Origin: Daejeonella lutea
Lineage (GTDB): Bacteria; Bacteroidota; Bacteroidia; Sphingobacteriales; Sphingobacteriaceae
Length of the DNA stretch: 64,000 nt
Assembly (NCBI RefSeq): GCF_900168015.1
Contig: NZ_FUYR01000001.1
Location: 804,943-868,942 of the forward strand
Direction of reading: 5' to 3'
Of this stretch, positions 27,407 through 38,213 are shown in pieces. Positions within the stretch are counted from its first letter, which is position 1. The number at the start of each line of letters is the position of its first letter. The notes under the pieces are model-generated. The model saw only the letters and a program-made list of their open reading frames with translations. It ran no database searches and had not been told where the DNA came from. The position numbers were made by a program, and so were the translations under genes.

Positions 27407-28798
27407 TTAGATTTCGCGGTTGATATCCCAGGCTTCAAGATAATCTGCAACTTTCCTGATAAACGATCCACCCAACGATCCATCGACTACCCTATGGTCG
27501 TAAGATAAGGAAAGAAACATCATATGCCGGATCGCGATAACATCGCCGTATTCGGTTTCTATTACAGCTGGCTTTTTCTTTATGGCTCCAACCGCTAAAA
27601 TCGCTGCCTGAGGCTGGTTTATTATTGGAGTGCCCATAACGTTACCGAAAGTACCGACATTGGTTAATGTAAAAGTTCCTCCAGTTGTGTCATCCGGTTT
27701 TAATTGAGAATTTCGAGCCCTTTTGGCCAGGTCGTTAACTGCTTTTGTAAGACCAACAAGATTCAGCTGATCAGCATTCTTAATAACGGGTACAATCAGG
27801 TTACCCGACGGCAAAGCAGCAGCCATACCTATATTTATATCGCGTTTCTTTATGATCTGTGTTCCATTGACAGAAACATTGATCATTGGAAGATCCTTGA
27901 TCGCCTTTGCAACTGCTTCCATGAAGATTGGAGTAAACGTGATCTTTTCACCTTCTCTTTTTTCAAAACCACTTTTAACTTTGTCTCTCCACTGAACAAG
28001 GTTCGTAACGTCGGCCTCAACAAAAGATGTAACGTGGGGGGAAGTATGTTTACTCATCACCATATGTTCAGCTATCAGCTTCCGCATGCGATCCATCTCA
28101 ATTATTTCATCTCCAGCTGACAAGGAGACAACAGGCTGAACTTTAGTTTCGGATACTTTAATCCGCGCCGCTGCCTGAGATTCTGGCTGCACAGGATTGG
28201 TTGCTCCAATAGTAGTTTGAGCTGCCGATCCTGATGAAGCAGAACCGGACCTTTTATTAGAAATATAATCCAGAACATCCTGTTTGGTAACTCTGCCTTC
28301 GGATCCGGAGCCTTGGAGGGCATCGAGTTCCGACAAGCTTATCCCTTCTTCCGCCGCCATGCTTTTCACCAGGGGCGAGTAGAATCTTCCTGCCGTTGCC
28401 GTTCCGGCGACCTGCGCAGGAGCTTCATCGCGCAATGGAATTTGGCTTGGCTTTGCTTGTTCTTGTTCCTCCGCATGAAGTCTTGCAGGATCGGGAACTT
28501 CAGGGGCCTTGGTATTATCCTTCAATGCTTGAGTTCTTTCACTGCTATCAGAGGAACCGCCAGTCTCAATGATAGCGATGGTCGCTCCTACCTGAACTAC
28601 ATCGTCAACATTGTAAAGTGTTTCAACAAGCTTTCCCGCTACCGGTGATGGGACATCAGAATCTACTTTATCAGTTGCTATTTCTAAAACAGACTCATCT
28701 ATATCTATTGAATCACCTGGCTGCTTTGTCCATTTGATGATCGTCGCTTCGGCAACGCTCTCCCCCATTTTAGGTAGCACTAATTCGTATCTGGCCAT
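27407..28798 (-). CDS. 2-oxo acid dehydrogenase E2 component (dihydrolipoamide acyltransferase)
   Basis: 463 aa. One lipoyl domain (1-80) with the lipoylated K44 in EIATDKVDSDV, a Pro/Ala-rich linker, a peripheral-subunit-binding domain (about 140-175, FYSPLVKSMAAEEGISLSEL), a second linker and the catalytic domain ending with HRVVDG (435-440). The sequence type could be pyruvate, 2-oxoglutarate or branched-chain E2. No E1 or E3 gene is adjacent, so I leave the substrate open. Confidence 0.92.
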   Translation of the reverse strand: MARYELVLPKMGESVAEATIIKWTKQPGDSIDIDESVLEIATDKVDSDVPSPVAGKLVETLYNVDDVVQVGATIAIIETGGSSDSSERTQALKDNTKAPEVPDPARLHAEEQEQAKPSQIPLRDEAPAQVAGTATAGRFYSPLVKSMAAEEGISLSELDALQGSGSEGRVTKQDVLDYISNKRSGSASSGSAAQTTIGATNPVQPESQAAARIKVSETKVQPVVSLSAGDEIIEMDRMRKLIAEHMVMSKHTSPHVTSFVEADVTNLVQWRDKVKSGFEKREGEKITFTPIFMEAVAKAIKDLPMINVSVNGTQIIKKRDINIGMAAALPSGNLIVPVIKNADQLNLVGLTKAVNDLAKRARNSQLKPDDTTGGTFTLTNVGTFGNVMGTPIINQPQAAILAVGAIKKKPAVIETEYGDVIAIRHMMFLSLSYDHRVVDGSLGGSFIRKVADYLEAWDINREI

Positions 28799-28854
28799 AT
28801 TAGTTAATGAATTGGTTATTTGATTACAAAACTAAGCTTTTTCGAACATCTTCG

Positions 28855-30102
28855 TTATGCTTGTTCTTCTTTCACCAGCTTGTGCAGAAGAAACAGGGCG
28901 TTGATTGCAGATCGTTCAATGTTCTGTGCTCTCTTGTTCCCAAACTGAAATTTCCGGGATATTGTTTTTGTTTTTCCCGCTATGGCTACCCATACAGTAC
29001 CTACTGGCTTGTCTTCCGTTCCGCCATCCGGGCCAGCAATTCCACTGACAGCGATAGAATAATCGGATTTATAATTTGCCAATGCGCCGTTAGCCATTTC
29101 CAAAACAGTTTCCTCGCTCACAGCCCCATACTCATAAAGTGTTTCTTCAGAAACAGAGAGCATTGTCGTTTTCAGATCGTTTGAATATGACACAGCACCA
29201 CCTAAATAAACCTTACTGCTTCCGGCGTGTTTAGTTAACAAACTGGCAATATATCCGCCGGTACAACTTTCAGCTGTCGACAAGGTCAATCCTTTCGCTG
29301 ACATAGTATCCAAAATCGCCTTCTCAAGGGGAAGGTCAGCTTCAATAACTACGAACTCATCAACAAGCCCTACAATTCGAGAGGCGTAGTGTGCGATCTC
29401 TTTTTTAAGGGATTCGCTATCCGAACCTCTGCCGCTCAGCCTGAGCCTTACAACTCCAAGCTTCGGGAGATATGCCAGTCCAATGTTTTCGGGAAGTGAA
29501 TCTTCGACCGTTGAAATTTTATCAGCAAGCAGCGACTCTCCAATGCCAGCAGTAAGGATGGTATGGTGAACAATGGACTCAAGTTTAAAAGACTCTTTTA
29601 TTTTTGGAATCACCAATTCCTCCATCATGTACATCATCTCAAAAGGAACACCAGGCATTGACACATATATTTTTCCTTTGTTTTCTATCCACATTCCCGG
29701 TGCGGTTCCATTCTGATTAAGAATGGTTGTGCAATTTTCAAGCACCTCTGCCTGACGCAGATTAGTTTCCAGCATTGGAGAGCTGTACTTAGAAAATATT
29801 CGCTTTACATTGTCAAGCGCACCCTGATCCGTTCTGAGTCCGACATTGAAATATTCAGCAAGGGTTTTCTTGGTGATATCGTCTTTAGTAGGTCCCAGGC
29901 CGCCGGTAATTAATATAATATCTGCCCGTTGTGAAGCCTCCCTTAGAGCATTTAAAATATGTTGCCTCTCATCAGACACCGATGAAATCTGTTTTACTTT
30001 AATTCCAGCCAGGTTCAGCTTTTGAGCCATCCAGGCAGAATTTGTGTCAACAATCTGACCAATGAGAATTTCATCACCAATGGTAATAAGTTCGGCTAGC
30101 AT
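28855..30102 (-). CDS. cinA: CinA family nicotinamide-nucleotide amidohydrolase
   Basis: 415 aa with the full two-domain form: an N-terminal MoCF/COG1058 domain (1-170; LAELITIGDEILIGQIVDTNS and ITGGLGPTKDD) and a C-terminal PncC deamidase (about 255-415; STAESCTGGYIASLLT, SGIAGPDGGTEDKPVGTVW). It recycles NMN to nicotinate mononucleotide. Located 3 nt after lptD, so co-transcribed with it. Confidence 0.95.
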   Translation of the reverse strand: MLAELITIGDEILIGQIVDTNSAWMAQKLNLAGIKVKQISSVSDERQHILNALREASQRADIILITGGLGPTKDDITKKTLAEYFNVGLRTDQGALDNVKRIFSKYSSPMLETNLRQAEVLENCTTILNQNGTAPGMWIENKGKIYVSMPGVPFEMMYMMEELVIPKIKESFKLESIVHHTILTAGIGESLLADKISTVEDSLPENIGLAYLPKLGVVRLRLSGRGSDSESLKKEIAHYASRIVGLVDEFVVIEADLPLEKAILDTMSAKGLTLSTAESCTGGYIASLLTKHAGSSKVYLGGAVSYSNDLKTTMLSVSEETLYEYGAVSEETVLEMANGALANYKSDYSIAVSGIAGPDGGTEDKPVGTVWVAIAGKTKTISRKFQFGNKRAQNIERSAINALFLLHKLVKEEQA

Positions 30103-30105
30103 AAA

Positions 30106-32733
30106 TTAGAAATTATTGTAAAAGTCGCGACGCTTGCTCAATTTCAGGTCCTGAAGGATAGATGCTTTCACACGCAGATCCATACTATAGAATTTGTAAG
30201 GACCGATAGGCGACCATCTGAAAGAAAGATCCCAGCAGTGCAGATCCCTGTAAATAGAAAACGTTGTTAAACTTAGGTCGTTTCTCTGGAAGTCATAGCC
30301 AGAAGTGTATTGAACCTTCCATTTTGGAGTGACATTAAAATCACCATAAAAGTTGAGAGTATTAGTGACAACTGCTTTCAGGTCATTTTTTGAGTAGTTA
30401 AAACTATAGGAGGCGCTAATATTCCATGGCACATTGAAATCTACAAAGGCATTTGGATCGCGACTGATAGCATTTAATTCGTCCTGCTGCTGAAGCGTTA
30501 GATTCTGCTTATTGGCTTCCAACTGGTTCAGGTTCTTATTACGGCTTTTTATTGCCGTTGAATTCAGGCTAAAATCTGTGGACAGACCGAAATTAGTAAG
30601 CCTTGCAGGTTTGCCGTTGCTTATTGTAAATTTATCGATCCGCTGTCCTCTCCCATCAAGCTGATAAGGGTCAAGCGTGCCGTAAAAGTTAATGCCCATT
30701 TTCTGTTTGAATAATGCCGTTCGCCCGGAAAAACCAATCGTCGATAGTTTAAACGATTCAGCAGCAAAGTTATATGCCCCGGAAAAAGTCAAACTCTGAA
30801 GGATTGGAATATTTACCGAACTCTTCGTTGAATCTGCAGTTGAACGGACTTTTGCTTCCACGTTGTTATCCAAACTGAAACCTATTCCAGCTACCCGTCC
30901 TACTGAAGGCGCACCGAACAAGGAACCTTCGTATATCGAATAACGTCGTGGAGCAACCGTAGATGTATCATTGGCTACATTCCTAAAAAATCCGTATCGG
31001 GATGCGCCAAAATCTGGCTGGTAGTTGGCTGATATCGATGGGGTCATAACATGGCGTAAAGCCATCAGGTTTCCTTTTTTGAAATTAAACTTACCATATA
31101 GTTTCGTCGAAAAACCACTATTTACACTGTAGTCGTAAACTCGGCTAAATCCGGAAACCATATACGAGGTGTCCCTGAACCCGTCACGGGTGTTGATCAT
31201 ACTCGTCCTCTTAGTCTGGAGATACCATCTCTCACTATAATTAATACTTGAATTGAATTGGAAAAATTTTGCCACATTTAATGACATCGAAATCGGAATA
31301 TCATGTCGTATACCGTTTTGAAACTTCTTTAAAGTTTCTCGGTCAAAAAGCTCACTTTCTGTAGTATTTATTGAATTGCTACCCTGCATGGTATAACCGA
31401 GGCTAATTCTCTGATACCACTTTTGTTCGCCGGCTCTATCTTTAGAATCAAACGGATTGATCGTTGTCATTCCAAGATTAAACTGAGGCAATTGTAGTGC
31501 AACAGTTCCTAATTCAATATCCTGACTGTGACTTAAGCTCGATGTAAAATTAAACAGGCCGTCATAAAACACTTTCCCGTAACTTATACTAGATGAAAGG
31601 GTGTTTCGTGCTATTTCTGTTGGATTGTAAGCAACTGCACCCGGAACATTTTGAAAAAACGATCCTGTCCCAGCGTTTACTGATGCACTAAAGGTGGTGC
31701 CTGGATTTGCAAGCGGGCTTTGTGAATGACTCCAGGTTAAATTAAAGTCCTTGTTTGGATGCTTGAAAGCTTCGGTACCTTCTACCCCATTTCTCGTCGA
31801 AGCAAATCGAAAATTAAGACTGCCATCGTATTTGTAGTTCTTCCTGTAGCGGGCTGCCGAGCTTAGTTCATAGGATCCTTTGGAGTACAGCGTACCACGT
31901 GTTGCAAGATCCCAATAATCATTTAGCCCGATGTAATAACCCAGGTCTCTCATAAAAAATCCTCTGACATCTTCCCCAAACGTTGGGAAAAGAAGTCCAC
32001 CTGAACGCTTATTGGGTTTTGGGAAAAAGCCGAATGGTACACCGAGTGGAAGCGGAACCCCCTCTATATCAAGATATGCCGGGCCTGTTATAATTTGCTT
32101 TTCGGTAACAATACCTTTGGTAATGTTTATTCCAAAATGATTATGCGGATACGGCAAATTACAAGAACTATAAACCCCATGTACAAAATTACCTTCGCCA
32201 TACTCGTTCTTTTTGAACTGCTGTGCCTGCAGGTATCCACCCTCCGCTTCAGTGTAAACTCCGTAGGATTTCCCTTTCTTCGACTTATAATTAAAGAATA
32301 AAGAATCCGTCGTAATCGGCTGTTCCGAACCTTGCTTGAATAGCGGCCTGCCTGTATATCTTTTAGTTTTGGGATTTATTAAACCTTTGGCAAAGAGCGT
32401 ATTATTCTTCTGATCGTACTGGATGTAGTCGGCATCAAGTTCCATGTCCTGATACTTCACCCGAGCCTTACCATACATTTTTACTATATTAGTTTGCCGA
32501 TCCGAAATAATTGAATCCTCTGCAGAGTAAAGTACTTCAGATTCTAGTCCCCCTTTACTTGTCGTTTTTTTTACTGTTGTATCTGGTTTATTAAGGGGCA
32601 ATTGTAATGTAGTATCGCGCTTGGTGCTGTCAGGCCGAAGGATAAGCTGCTGTGCATATGAAGTCGGATGAAAATACCCCATACAAGTCAGCAATATTAA
32701 AAAATGAAGAAAAAGGGGTCTATTTAATTTCAA
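30106..32733 (-). CDS. lptD: LPS-assembly protein LptD, Bacteroidota type
   Basis: 875 aa. Signal peptide (1-27), OstA-like beta domain (about 60-170, with YGKARVKYQDMELDADYI) and a large C-terminal barrel (about 215-875) with YYIGLNDYWDLATRG. It inserts LPS into the outer leaflet. The start is TTG at 32733: an in-frame TAA lies 18 nt upstream and the next ATG is inside the signal peptide, so TTG is needed for export. Divergent from the amidase with a short shared upstream region. Confidence 0.9.
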   Translation of the reverse strand: MKLNRPLFLHFLILLTCMGYFHPTSYAQQLILRPDSTKRDTTLQLPLNKPDTTVKKTTSKGGLESEVLYSAEDSIISDRQTNIVKMYGKARVKYQDMELDADYIQYDQKNNTLFAKGLINPKTKRYTGRPLFKQGSEQPITTDSLFFNYKSKKGKSYGVYTEAEGGYLQAQQFKKNEYGEGNFVHGVYSSCNLPYPHNHFGINITKGIVTEKQIITGPAYLDIEGVPLPLGVPFGFFPKPNKRSGGLLFPTFGEDVRGFFMRDLGYYIGLNDYWDLATRGTLYSKGSYELSSAARYRKNYKYDGSLNFRFASTRNGVEGTEAFKHPNKDFNLTWSHSQSPLANPGTTFSASVNAGTGSFFQNVPGAVAYNPTEIARNTLSSSISYGKVFYDGLFNFTSSLSHSQDIELGTVALQLPQFNLGMTTINPFDSKDRAGEQKWYQRISLGYTMQGSNSINTTESELFDRETLKKFQNGIRHDIPISMSLNVAKFFQFNSSINYSERWYLQTKRTSMINTRDGFRDTSYMVSGFSRVYDYSVNSGFSTKLYGKFNFKKGNLMALRHVMTPSISANYQPDFGASRYGFFRNVANDTSTVAPRRYSIYEGSLFGAPSVGRVAGIGFSLDNNVEAKVRSTADSTKSSVNIPILQSLTFSGAYNFAAESFKLSTIGFSGRTALFKQKMGINFYGTLDPYQLDGRGQRIDKFTISNGKPARLTNFGLSTDFSLNSTAIKSRNKNLNQLEANKQNLTLQQQDELNAISRDPNAFVDFNVPWNISASYSFNYSKNDLKAVVTNTLNFYGDFNVTPKWKVQYTSGYDFQRNDLSLTTFSIYRDLHCWDLSFRWSPIGPYKFYSMDLRVKASILQDLKLSKRRDFYNNF

Positions 32734-32789
32734 ATCCGATGATGAATATTATTTTTGCGATGATAGATAATAATATACGCTCAAAATTA

Positions 32790-33662
32790 ATGAAAAATAT
32801 ACCATTGATTAGATACATTTACGTATTACTGCCTGTCTTACTTTTAATAACCTTAACTTCTTTCTCAACAACTAGTACCGAAGTCCCCTACCGAATTAAA
32901 ACCATTGTGATTGATGCCGGACATGGAGGGCATGATGGAGCAACCCGCGGATTATTCTCAAAGGAAAAAGATATTGCGCTGCAAGTTGCCTTAAAGCTTG
33001 GTAAAGCAATTGAAGCGAATTTAAAAGATGTAAAAGTCGTTCTCACCAGGTCAACTGACGTATTTGTTCCGCTTTATGAACGTATAGGGATAGCTAATAA
33101 TATAAAGGCAGACTTATTTATATCGATTCATTGCAATTCCATGCCGATCAAACGGGTGATCGTAGGCTACGGAAAGGACAGTAGAGGGCGAAAAATCCCC
33201 CGGTATGCGAACCGTCAGAGTACATCGACACGCGGTACCGAGACTTTTGTTTCCGGATTTGGGCGACTTGATGAGCAGGATGTTGTGATTAGGGAGAACG
33301 AGTCCATCTTACTTGAGAAGGATTACAAGAACAATTATGAAGGATACGATCCAAAAGACCCGGAAAGTATTATTATGCTTTCACTGATGAAAAACGCCTT
33401 TCGTGAACAAAGCATAAAGCTGGCATCTTATATGCAGGACGAATATGTTCTCGCAGGTAGAACGGATAGAGGGGTAAAGGAACAAAGTCTTGCGGTCCTG
33501 GCAAAAGCCGGAATGCCTGCTGTACTAACTGAAATAGGTTTTGTTTCAAATCCGGAGGAGGAAGAATATATGAATTCAGAAGCTGGGCAAAACGAAATAG
33601 TGATTAATTTGTTAAAAGCAATCCAGACCTATAAGAAGCAAGCAGAACTCAGTGATAAATAA
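32790..33662 (+). CDS. N-acetylmuramoyl-L-alanine amidase (Amidase_3)
   Basis: 290 aa from ATG 32790. A longer in-frame start at 32652 would run backward across the lptD 5' end and add a polar stretch before the signal, so it is rejected. Signal/anchor residues 5-24, then the zinc amidase: IDAGHGGHDGATRG (His), the Glu after the second block, ISIHCNS (His) and TEIGFVSNPEE (catalytic Glu). It cleaves the stem peptide from MurNAc in the periplasm. Adjacent to lptD and an MCE protein, an envelope cluster. Confidence 0.94.
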   Translation: MKNIPLIRYIYVLLPVLLLITLTSFSTTSTEVPYRIKTIVIDAGHGGHDGATRGLFSKEKDIALQVALKLGKAIEANLKDVKVVLTRSTDVFVPLYERIGIANNIKADLFISIHCNSMPIKRVIVGYGKDSRGRKIPRYANRQSTSTRGTETFVSGFGRLDEQDVVIRENESILLEKDYKNNYEGYDPKDPESIIMLSLMKNAFREQSIKLASYMQDEYVLAGRTDRGVKEQSLAVLAKAGMPAVLTEIGFVSNPEEEEYMNSEAGQNEIVINLLKAIQTYKKQAELSDK

Positions 33663-33750
33663 TATTATTGTAATAAGAAATCCAAAAGTGGGTTTATAAC
33701 ATTATTTAAAATACCTTGGGCCCTGATAAGTTCTTGATAAACAAGTTTAA

Positions 33751-34695
33751 ATGAAGATAACAAACGAAACCAAAGTTGGTGTATTAGCTGCAGTTGCAAT
33801 TGCAATATTGATTATAGGATACAGTTTTTTGAAGGGCAATGACGTATTTTCAAGCGAAAACGAATTTTACGCCCGATATGACCGGGTCGACGGGCTGGCA
33901 ATTTCCAAACCTGTTTTAGTTAACGGTTATCAAATAGGCCGGGTTTCCGACCTCACACTCCAACCAAATGGCCAGATTCTAGCTCAGTTCAAAATAGATC
34001 CTGAATACGCTATTCCTAAAAATACCATAGCAAAACTCGAAAGCACCGATTTGCTTGGGGGAAAAGCGATAGTTTTCGAGTTAGGGACCGGAAGCGATTT
34101 TGCAAAGGATGGCGACACACTTAATGCTAACATTCAGAAAAATCTGACAGATCAGATCGAGCCAATCCAAAAGAAGGCGGAGCAGATCATTGCAAGAATG
34201 GATTCAGTTCTTACATCAGTAAATGCAACATTAAGTCCTGAATTTCAGCGTAATTTTGACAGAAGCTTTGCAAGCATTGCACGGACTCTGGAAACGATGG
34301 AAGGAACGACCAAAACCGTTGACGGTTTAGTTACTTCGCAAAGTGTTAAAATTGCAGCTATAATGAGTAACCTTGAATCTATAACAGGCAATTTCAAGAA
34401 TAACAACGCAAAAATTACGAATATCATGAGCAACTTTGAGAAGTTGTCTGATGATGTAGCAAAAGCAAATTTCGCTCAAACAATTGCTGAAGCTAATAAA
34501 GCTGTAGCTGATCTTCAAGTTATTGTAAATAAAGTTAATACCGGCCAGGGAACTTTGGGACAATTGATCAACGACGAGAAGATGTACAATAATCTTAACA
34601 ATGCCGCGGCAAATCTGGATAAGCTTATGATCGACCTGAAAGCGAATCCAAAACGATACGTAAGTTTCTCTGTGTTTGGTGGGAAGAAAGATTGA
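33751..34695 (+). CDS. MlaD/MCE family lipid-transport protein
   Basis: 314 aa. An uncleaved membrane helix (residues 8-27) anchors it; the MCE domain (about 38-115) includes YARYDRVDGLAISKPV and STDLLGGKAI. The remaining ~190 residues are helical and Ala/Asn-rich, ending in the Gly-containing GQGTLGQLINDEKMYNN segment common to MCE proteins. It likely shuttles phospholipids across the periplasm with an MlaFE-type ABC pair, which is not in the window. Confidence 0.92.
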   Translation: MKITNETKVGVLAAVAIAILIIGYSFLKGNDVFSSENEFYARYDRVDGLAISKPVLVNGYQIGRVSDLTLQPNGQILAQFKIDPEYAIPKNTIAKLESTDLLGGKAIVFELGTGSDFAKDGDTLNANIQKNLTDQIEPIQKKAEQIIARMDSVLTSVNATLSPEFQRNFDRSFASIARTLETMEGTTKTVDGLVTSQSVKIAAIMSNLESITGNFKNNNAKITNIMSNFEKLSDDVAKANFAQTIAEANKAVADLQVIVNKVNTGQGTLGQLINDEKMYNNLNNAAANLDKLMIDLKANPKRYVSFSVFGGKKD

Positions 34696-34792
34696 TAACG
34701 AGCCTTTAGACAATTATAAAATTCTCTGCGGGAAAGCTTCTTAATGAAACAAGGTTAGAATGAACCTGCAGTTCACCTATTTTATTGTGCCC

Positions 34793-35704
34793 TTAGATCT
34801 CAAAAGTCATCCCCTCTATTGCCAGAAATGTGTTGGGAAACAAAGTTTTTGCCTCTGTAAGTAAAGGGTCAAGTTCGCGATAGCGGGCTGAGAAATGACC
34901 AATTAGTAATTTCCTGGTATTTGATTTAAGCGCAACCTCCGCTGCTTGTAACGCGGTGGTATGGAAAGTCTCTTCTGCCCTCGCCAGCATATCATGAAGG
35001 AAAGTTGCTTCGTGGTACAAGGTATCTGAATCTTTAATAAAATCCAGATATTTCCAGCTGCAGATTGTATCAGAGCAGTATACATATGCCTTTGGACGGT
35101 CAGCATCGGTCGTCAGGTCTTTAGCCAGGTGAACCTTTCCTTTTTTATCTGTGAAACTCGCACCTTTCTTTATTAATTGCACCTGTTCAGTTGGTATGTT
35201 GAGCTCTTCAATTTTTTCTTTTATCATTTTCCGCAACCGTTGCTTTTCCGTAAACCGGAACCCAGTACATGGAATTCTGTGATCCAGTGGGAAACTTTCC
35301 ACGACGATATCGTAGTTTTCAAAAATCTTACTGCTTTTGGATGGATTGGTAACGTTGAAATTCAAAGGGTACCTAAGAAACGTCTGCGAATGTCGGAACT
35401 GTAAATCAATTATTTCCTTTAGTTCTGGCGGACCGAATATATCCATGGGCTTTGTTCGCCCATTTAAATGAAGAGAGGATAATAGCCCAACGAGTCCCAA
35501 ATAATGATCGCCATGGAGGTGGCTGATAAAAATCTGGTCAATCCGATTTGCCTTTAGGCCAAAATGTAATAACTGGTTTTGTGTGGCTTCTCCGCAATCG
35601 ATAAGAATAAACTTTTCGTTAACATTAAGAAGCTGTGCGGTTGGATTTCGGTTAAAAATTGGAGTTGACGAACTGCTACCTAAAATTGTTACCTCGAATT
35701 TCAT
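34793..35704 (-). CDS. rnz: Ribonuclease Z
   Basis: 303 aa. Metallo-beta-lactamase fold with HxHxDH at H62, H64, D66, H67 (SHLHGDHYLG), ILGSSSSTP N-terminus, PLDHRIPCTGFRF and HEATF. It trims tRNA 3' trailers. Directly downstream of the STAS gene (18-nt gap) and probably co-transcribed with it. Confidence 0.95.
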   Translation of the reverse strand: MKFEVTILGSSSSTPIFNRNPTAQLLNVNEKFILIDCGEATQNQLLHFGLKANRIDQIFISHLHGDHYLGLVGLLSSLHLNGRTKPMDIFGPPELKEIIDLQFRHSQTFLRYPLNFNVTNPSKSSKIFENYDIVVESFPLDHRIPCTGFRFTEKQRLRKMIKEKIEELNIPTEQVQLIKKGASFTDKKGKVHLAKDLTTDADRPKAYVYCSDTICSWKYLDFIKDSDTLYHEATFLHDMLARAEETFHTTALQAAEVALKSNTRKLLIGHFSARYRELDPLLTEAKTLFPNTFLAIEGMTFEI

Positions 35705-35722
35705 GCAGTGTGTTCATTATTC

Positions 35723-36100
35723 CTATTTCAATTCTCTTTTAAGCTCCTTTTCAATCTCCTCCATAAAAATAAGATCTATGGCCTCATCAACTGTGGCAAC
35801 AATGGTCAATATGTTTTCCAGCTGTGAAATAGTGATAAGCCTGGCTATATTGTCATTGATCCCTGTAAGAATAAAAGTCCCTTCAGCATTTTTGCAAATA
35901 CGGTGCCCAACTAACAAACTGCTTAAACCCGACGAATCAGAATATTTTACATTCGACAGATCCAGGATGATATTTCGCTGGCCCTCAGTATTAGTAAGGA
36001 TTAACTCAGATTTAAGCTGGGGAGAAATCAAACTATTAAGCTTGTTTTCATTCAGCTTGATTAATACATATTTCTCGTGTTTATCGACTGTAAATTTCAT
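35723..36100 (-). CDS. STAS-domain protein (anti-anti-sigma factor-like)
   Basis: 125 aa from ATG 36100; the frame extends 8 codons further to 36124, but KFTVDKHEKYVLIKL is the usual STAS start. The fold is a single STAS domain with the phosphorylatable-Ser region DLSNVKYSDSSGLSSLL, matching SpoIIAA/RsbV-type proteins. No sigma factor or serine kinase is adjacent. A C-terminal tail of acidic and basic residues follows. Cytoplasmic. Confidence 0.88.
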   Translation of the reverse strand: MKFTVDKHEKYVLIKLNENKLNSLISPQLKSELILTNTEGQRNIILDLSNVKYSDSSGLSSLLVGHRICKNAEGTFILTGINDNIARLITISQLENILTIVATVDEAIDLIFMEEIEKELKRELK

Positions 36101-36177
36101 TGGATGTAGTTTGAAGCAGAACACACCTGAACAGGTTGGTACTAATTTAATTATTTATTCCGGTTTTAAGGTAATTA

Positions 36178-37125
36178 TTAAGAGAGTCTTTTGAGCGCCT
36201 CATTAATATTTTTCTCAACCCGTGCCGCTGGATCAGAATTTTCCTGCCGGATGAACGTATCGCCTGTAATATGTTCGTAAAGTTCAATATAACGATCTGA
36301 TACCGACTTTACAAATTCGGAACTCATCTTCGGGATTGCCTGGTCCTCTTTACCCTGGAAGCCATTCTCAATTAGCCATTTCCGGACAAATTCTTTTGAT
36401 AATTGCCTTTGGGGCTCATTTCGCAGCTGAAGCTCTTCATAACCCTCACTATAAAAGTAACGTGACGAATCGGGTGTATGAATTTCATCTATGAGATATA
36501 TCTTCCCATCAGCTTTCCCAAATTCATACTTGGTATCCACCAATATAAGCCCTCGTTCAGCAACCATCTCTGTTCCTCGCTGGAAAACGGCGCGTGTGTA
36601 CTTTTCCAGTTCTAAATAATCCTCTTCCGAAACTATTCCCCTGCTGATGATCTCTTCTCTCGAAATATCTTCATCATGGCCAACAGATGCCTTCGTTGTC
36701 GGTGTAATTATCGGAACGGGAAGCTTATCATTTTCCCTAAGACCATCCGGTAGTTCCACTCCGCAAACAGAACGTCTACCTGCCTTATACTCCCTCCAGG
36801 CATGACCTGCCAAATAACCTCTTATCACCATCTCTACCTTGAATGGTTCACAAATCTTACCGATCGTCACATTTGGATCAGGAATATCAAGAACCCAGTT
36901 AGGAACGATATCAACAGTAGCCTGGAGAAATTTCGCTGCAATCTGATTTAAAACTTGACCTTTAAAAGGAATTGGTTCTGGTAAAACAACATCAAATGCT
37001 GAAATCCTGTCGGTGACGACCATAGCAAGAAATTTATCGCCGATGGTATATACATCCCTCACCTTCCCCTTGTAGAAGTTCTGTTGACCGGGGAAATTAA
37101 AATGGGTTTCTTTGATGGCACTCAT
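36178..37125 (-). CDS. purC: Phosphoribosylaminoimidazole-succinocarboxamide synthase
   Basis: 315 aa, the longer type (E. coli is about 237 aa). Motifs: [15 protein letters not shown] at the N-terminus, [31 protein letters not shown] and [12 protein letters not shown] followed by [11 protein letters not shown]. It condenses CAIR with aspartate in purine synthesis. Follows phoH by 23 nt on the same strand; no other pur genes here. Confidence 0.96.
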   Translation of the reverse strand: MSAIKETHFNFPGQQNFYKGKVRDVYTIGDKFLAMVVTDRISAFDVVLPEPIPFKGQVLNQIAAKFLQATVDIVPNWVLDIPDPNVTIGKICEPFKVEMVIRGYLAGHAWREYKAGRRSVCGVELPDGLRENDKLPVPIITPTTKASVGHDEDISREEIISRGIVSEEDYLELEKYTRAVFQRGTEMVAERGLILVDTKYEFGKADGKIYLIDEIHTPDSSRYFYSEGYEELQLRNEPQRQLSKEFVRKWLIENGFQGKEDQAIPKMSSEFVKSVSDRYIELYEHITGDTFIRQENSDPAARVEKNINEALKRLS

Positions 37126-37148
37126 GTATTTTATGCTATTATGAATTA

Positions 37149-38111
37149 TTATTGGATATCACCGTAAGCCCTGAGGATATTTTTAACAAGCTTATGACGC
37201 ACTACGTCGTCCCCGTTAAGATATATGATGTCAATCCCTTTGATGTCGCCCAGAATACGTAAGGCTGTATTTAACCCAGACTGCTGCTTTCGTGGCAAGT
37301 CAATCTGAGTTACATCACCGGTTACGATAAACTTTGCTGTAGGACCCATCCTGGTAAGGAACATTTTCAGCTGCATGTCAGTGGAATTCTGAGCCTCATC
37401 AAGAATTACAAAGCAGTTGTCGAGGGTTCGCCCACGCATAAAAGCGAGTGGTGCAATTTCTATGGTTCTGTTTTCTAAAAAAACTTTAAGCTTTTCAGCC
37501 GGGATCATATCATCCAGGGCATCATACAGTGGTCGTAAGTACGGATCAATCTTTTCTTTTAAATCCCCCGGCAGGAAGCCCAGGTTCTCACCAGCCTCAA
37601 CTGCAGGTCGAGTTAATATAATCCTTTTTATTTCCTTGTTTTTCAAGGCTCTAACAGCAAGTGCTACTGCCGTATATGTTTTTCCGGTTCCGGCTGGACC
37701 AATGGCAAAGATGATGTCATTTTTGCTGATGCTGTCCACCATGCGGCGTTGATTAGCCGTACGTGCCTTGACTACAATCCCATTGGGACCGAAGACGATT
37801 GGATCACCACCTCCGCCATTTCTCGGAGAATTTGCCTCGGTTTCTGAAATTGCGGTAATTGGTGCCCCCAAAATCTGCTCAATGTCGTTAATGCTCAGGC
37901 TCTGGAATTTATCCGAATGATTCACTATCTCGGTGAACTTAAGATTGAAGTTATTGATCTCTGCTTCATCTCCCAGAACTTTCAGATCAGTTCCTCTGGC
38001 TACGAGTTTTATCTTCGGAAAATGTTTTTTTATAATCTCAAAGTTTTCATTATTGGCGCCCCAGATCACGACTGGGTTCACATTTTCTAAAGTTAGATTT
38101 AGCTCGTTCAA
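37149..38111 (-). CDS. PhoH family ATPase (PhoL type)
   Basis: 320 aa. N-terminal KH-like region (1-100), then the PhoH ATPase with Walker A GPAGTGKT at 138-145, [18 protein letters not shown] and the DEAQN box in [18 protein letters not shown]. No PIN domain, unlike the protein encoded at 1-938. Linked in other bacteria to rRNA maturation with YbeY; no ybeY is visible here. Divergent from the SAM hydroxide adenosyltransferase gene. Confidence 0.93.
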   Translation of the reverse strand: MNELNLTLENVNPVVIWGANNENFEIIKKHFPKIKLVARGTDLKVLGDEAEINNFNLKFTEIVNHSDKFQSLSINDIEQILGAPITAISETEANSPRNGGGGDPIVFGPNGIVVKARTANQRRMVDSISKNDIIFAIGPAGTGKTYTAVALAVRALKNKEIKRIILTRPAVEAGENLGFLPGDLKEKIDPYLRPLYDALDDMIPAEKLKVFLENRTIEIAPLAFMRGRTLDNCFVILDEAQNSTDMQLKMFLTRMGPTAKFIVTGDVTQIDLPRKQQSGLNTALRILGDIKGIDIIYLNGDDVVRHKLVKNILRAYGDIQ

Positions 38112-38213
38112 GTTGTGGTTATTTTTAGTTCACGGTGTTTATTTGAGATTAAAATTCAATATTTGTACCAACAATATCTATCGCAAGATTAACAATAAAT
38201 ATTTACATTTTAA

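Noticed and set aside
32652-32789. Longer start for the amidase
   Set aside because: The extension overlaps the divergent lptD 5' end and places 46 polar residues before the signal sequence.
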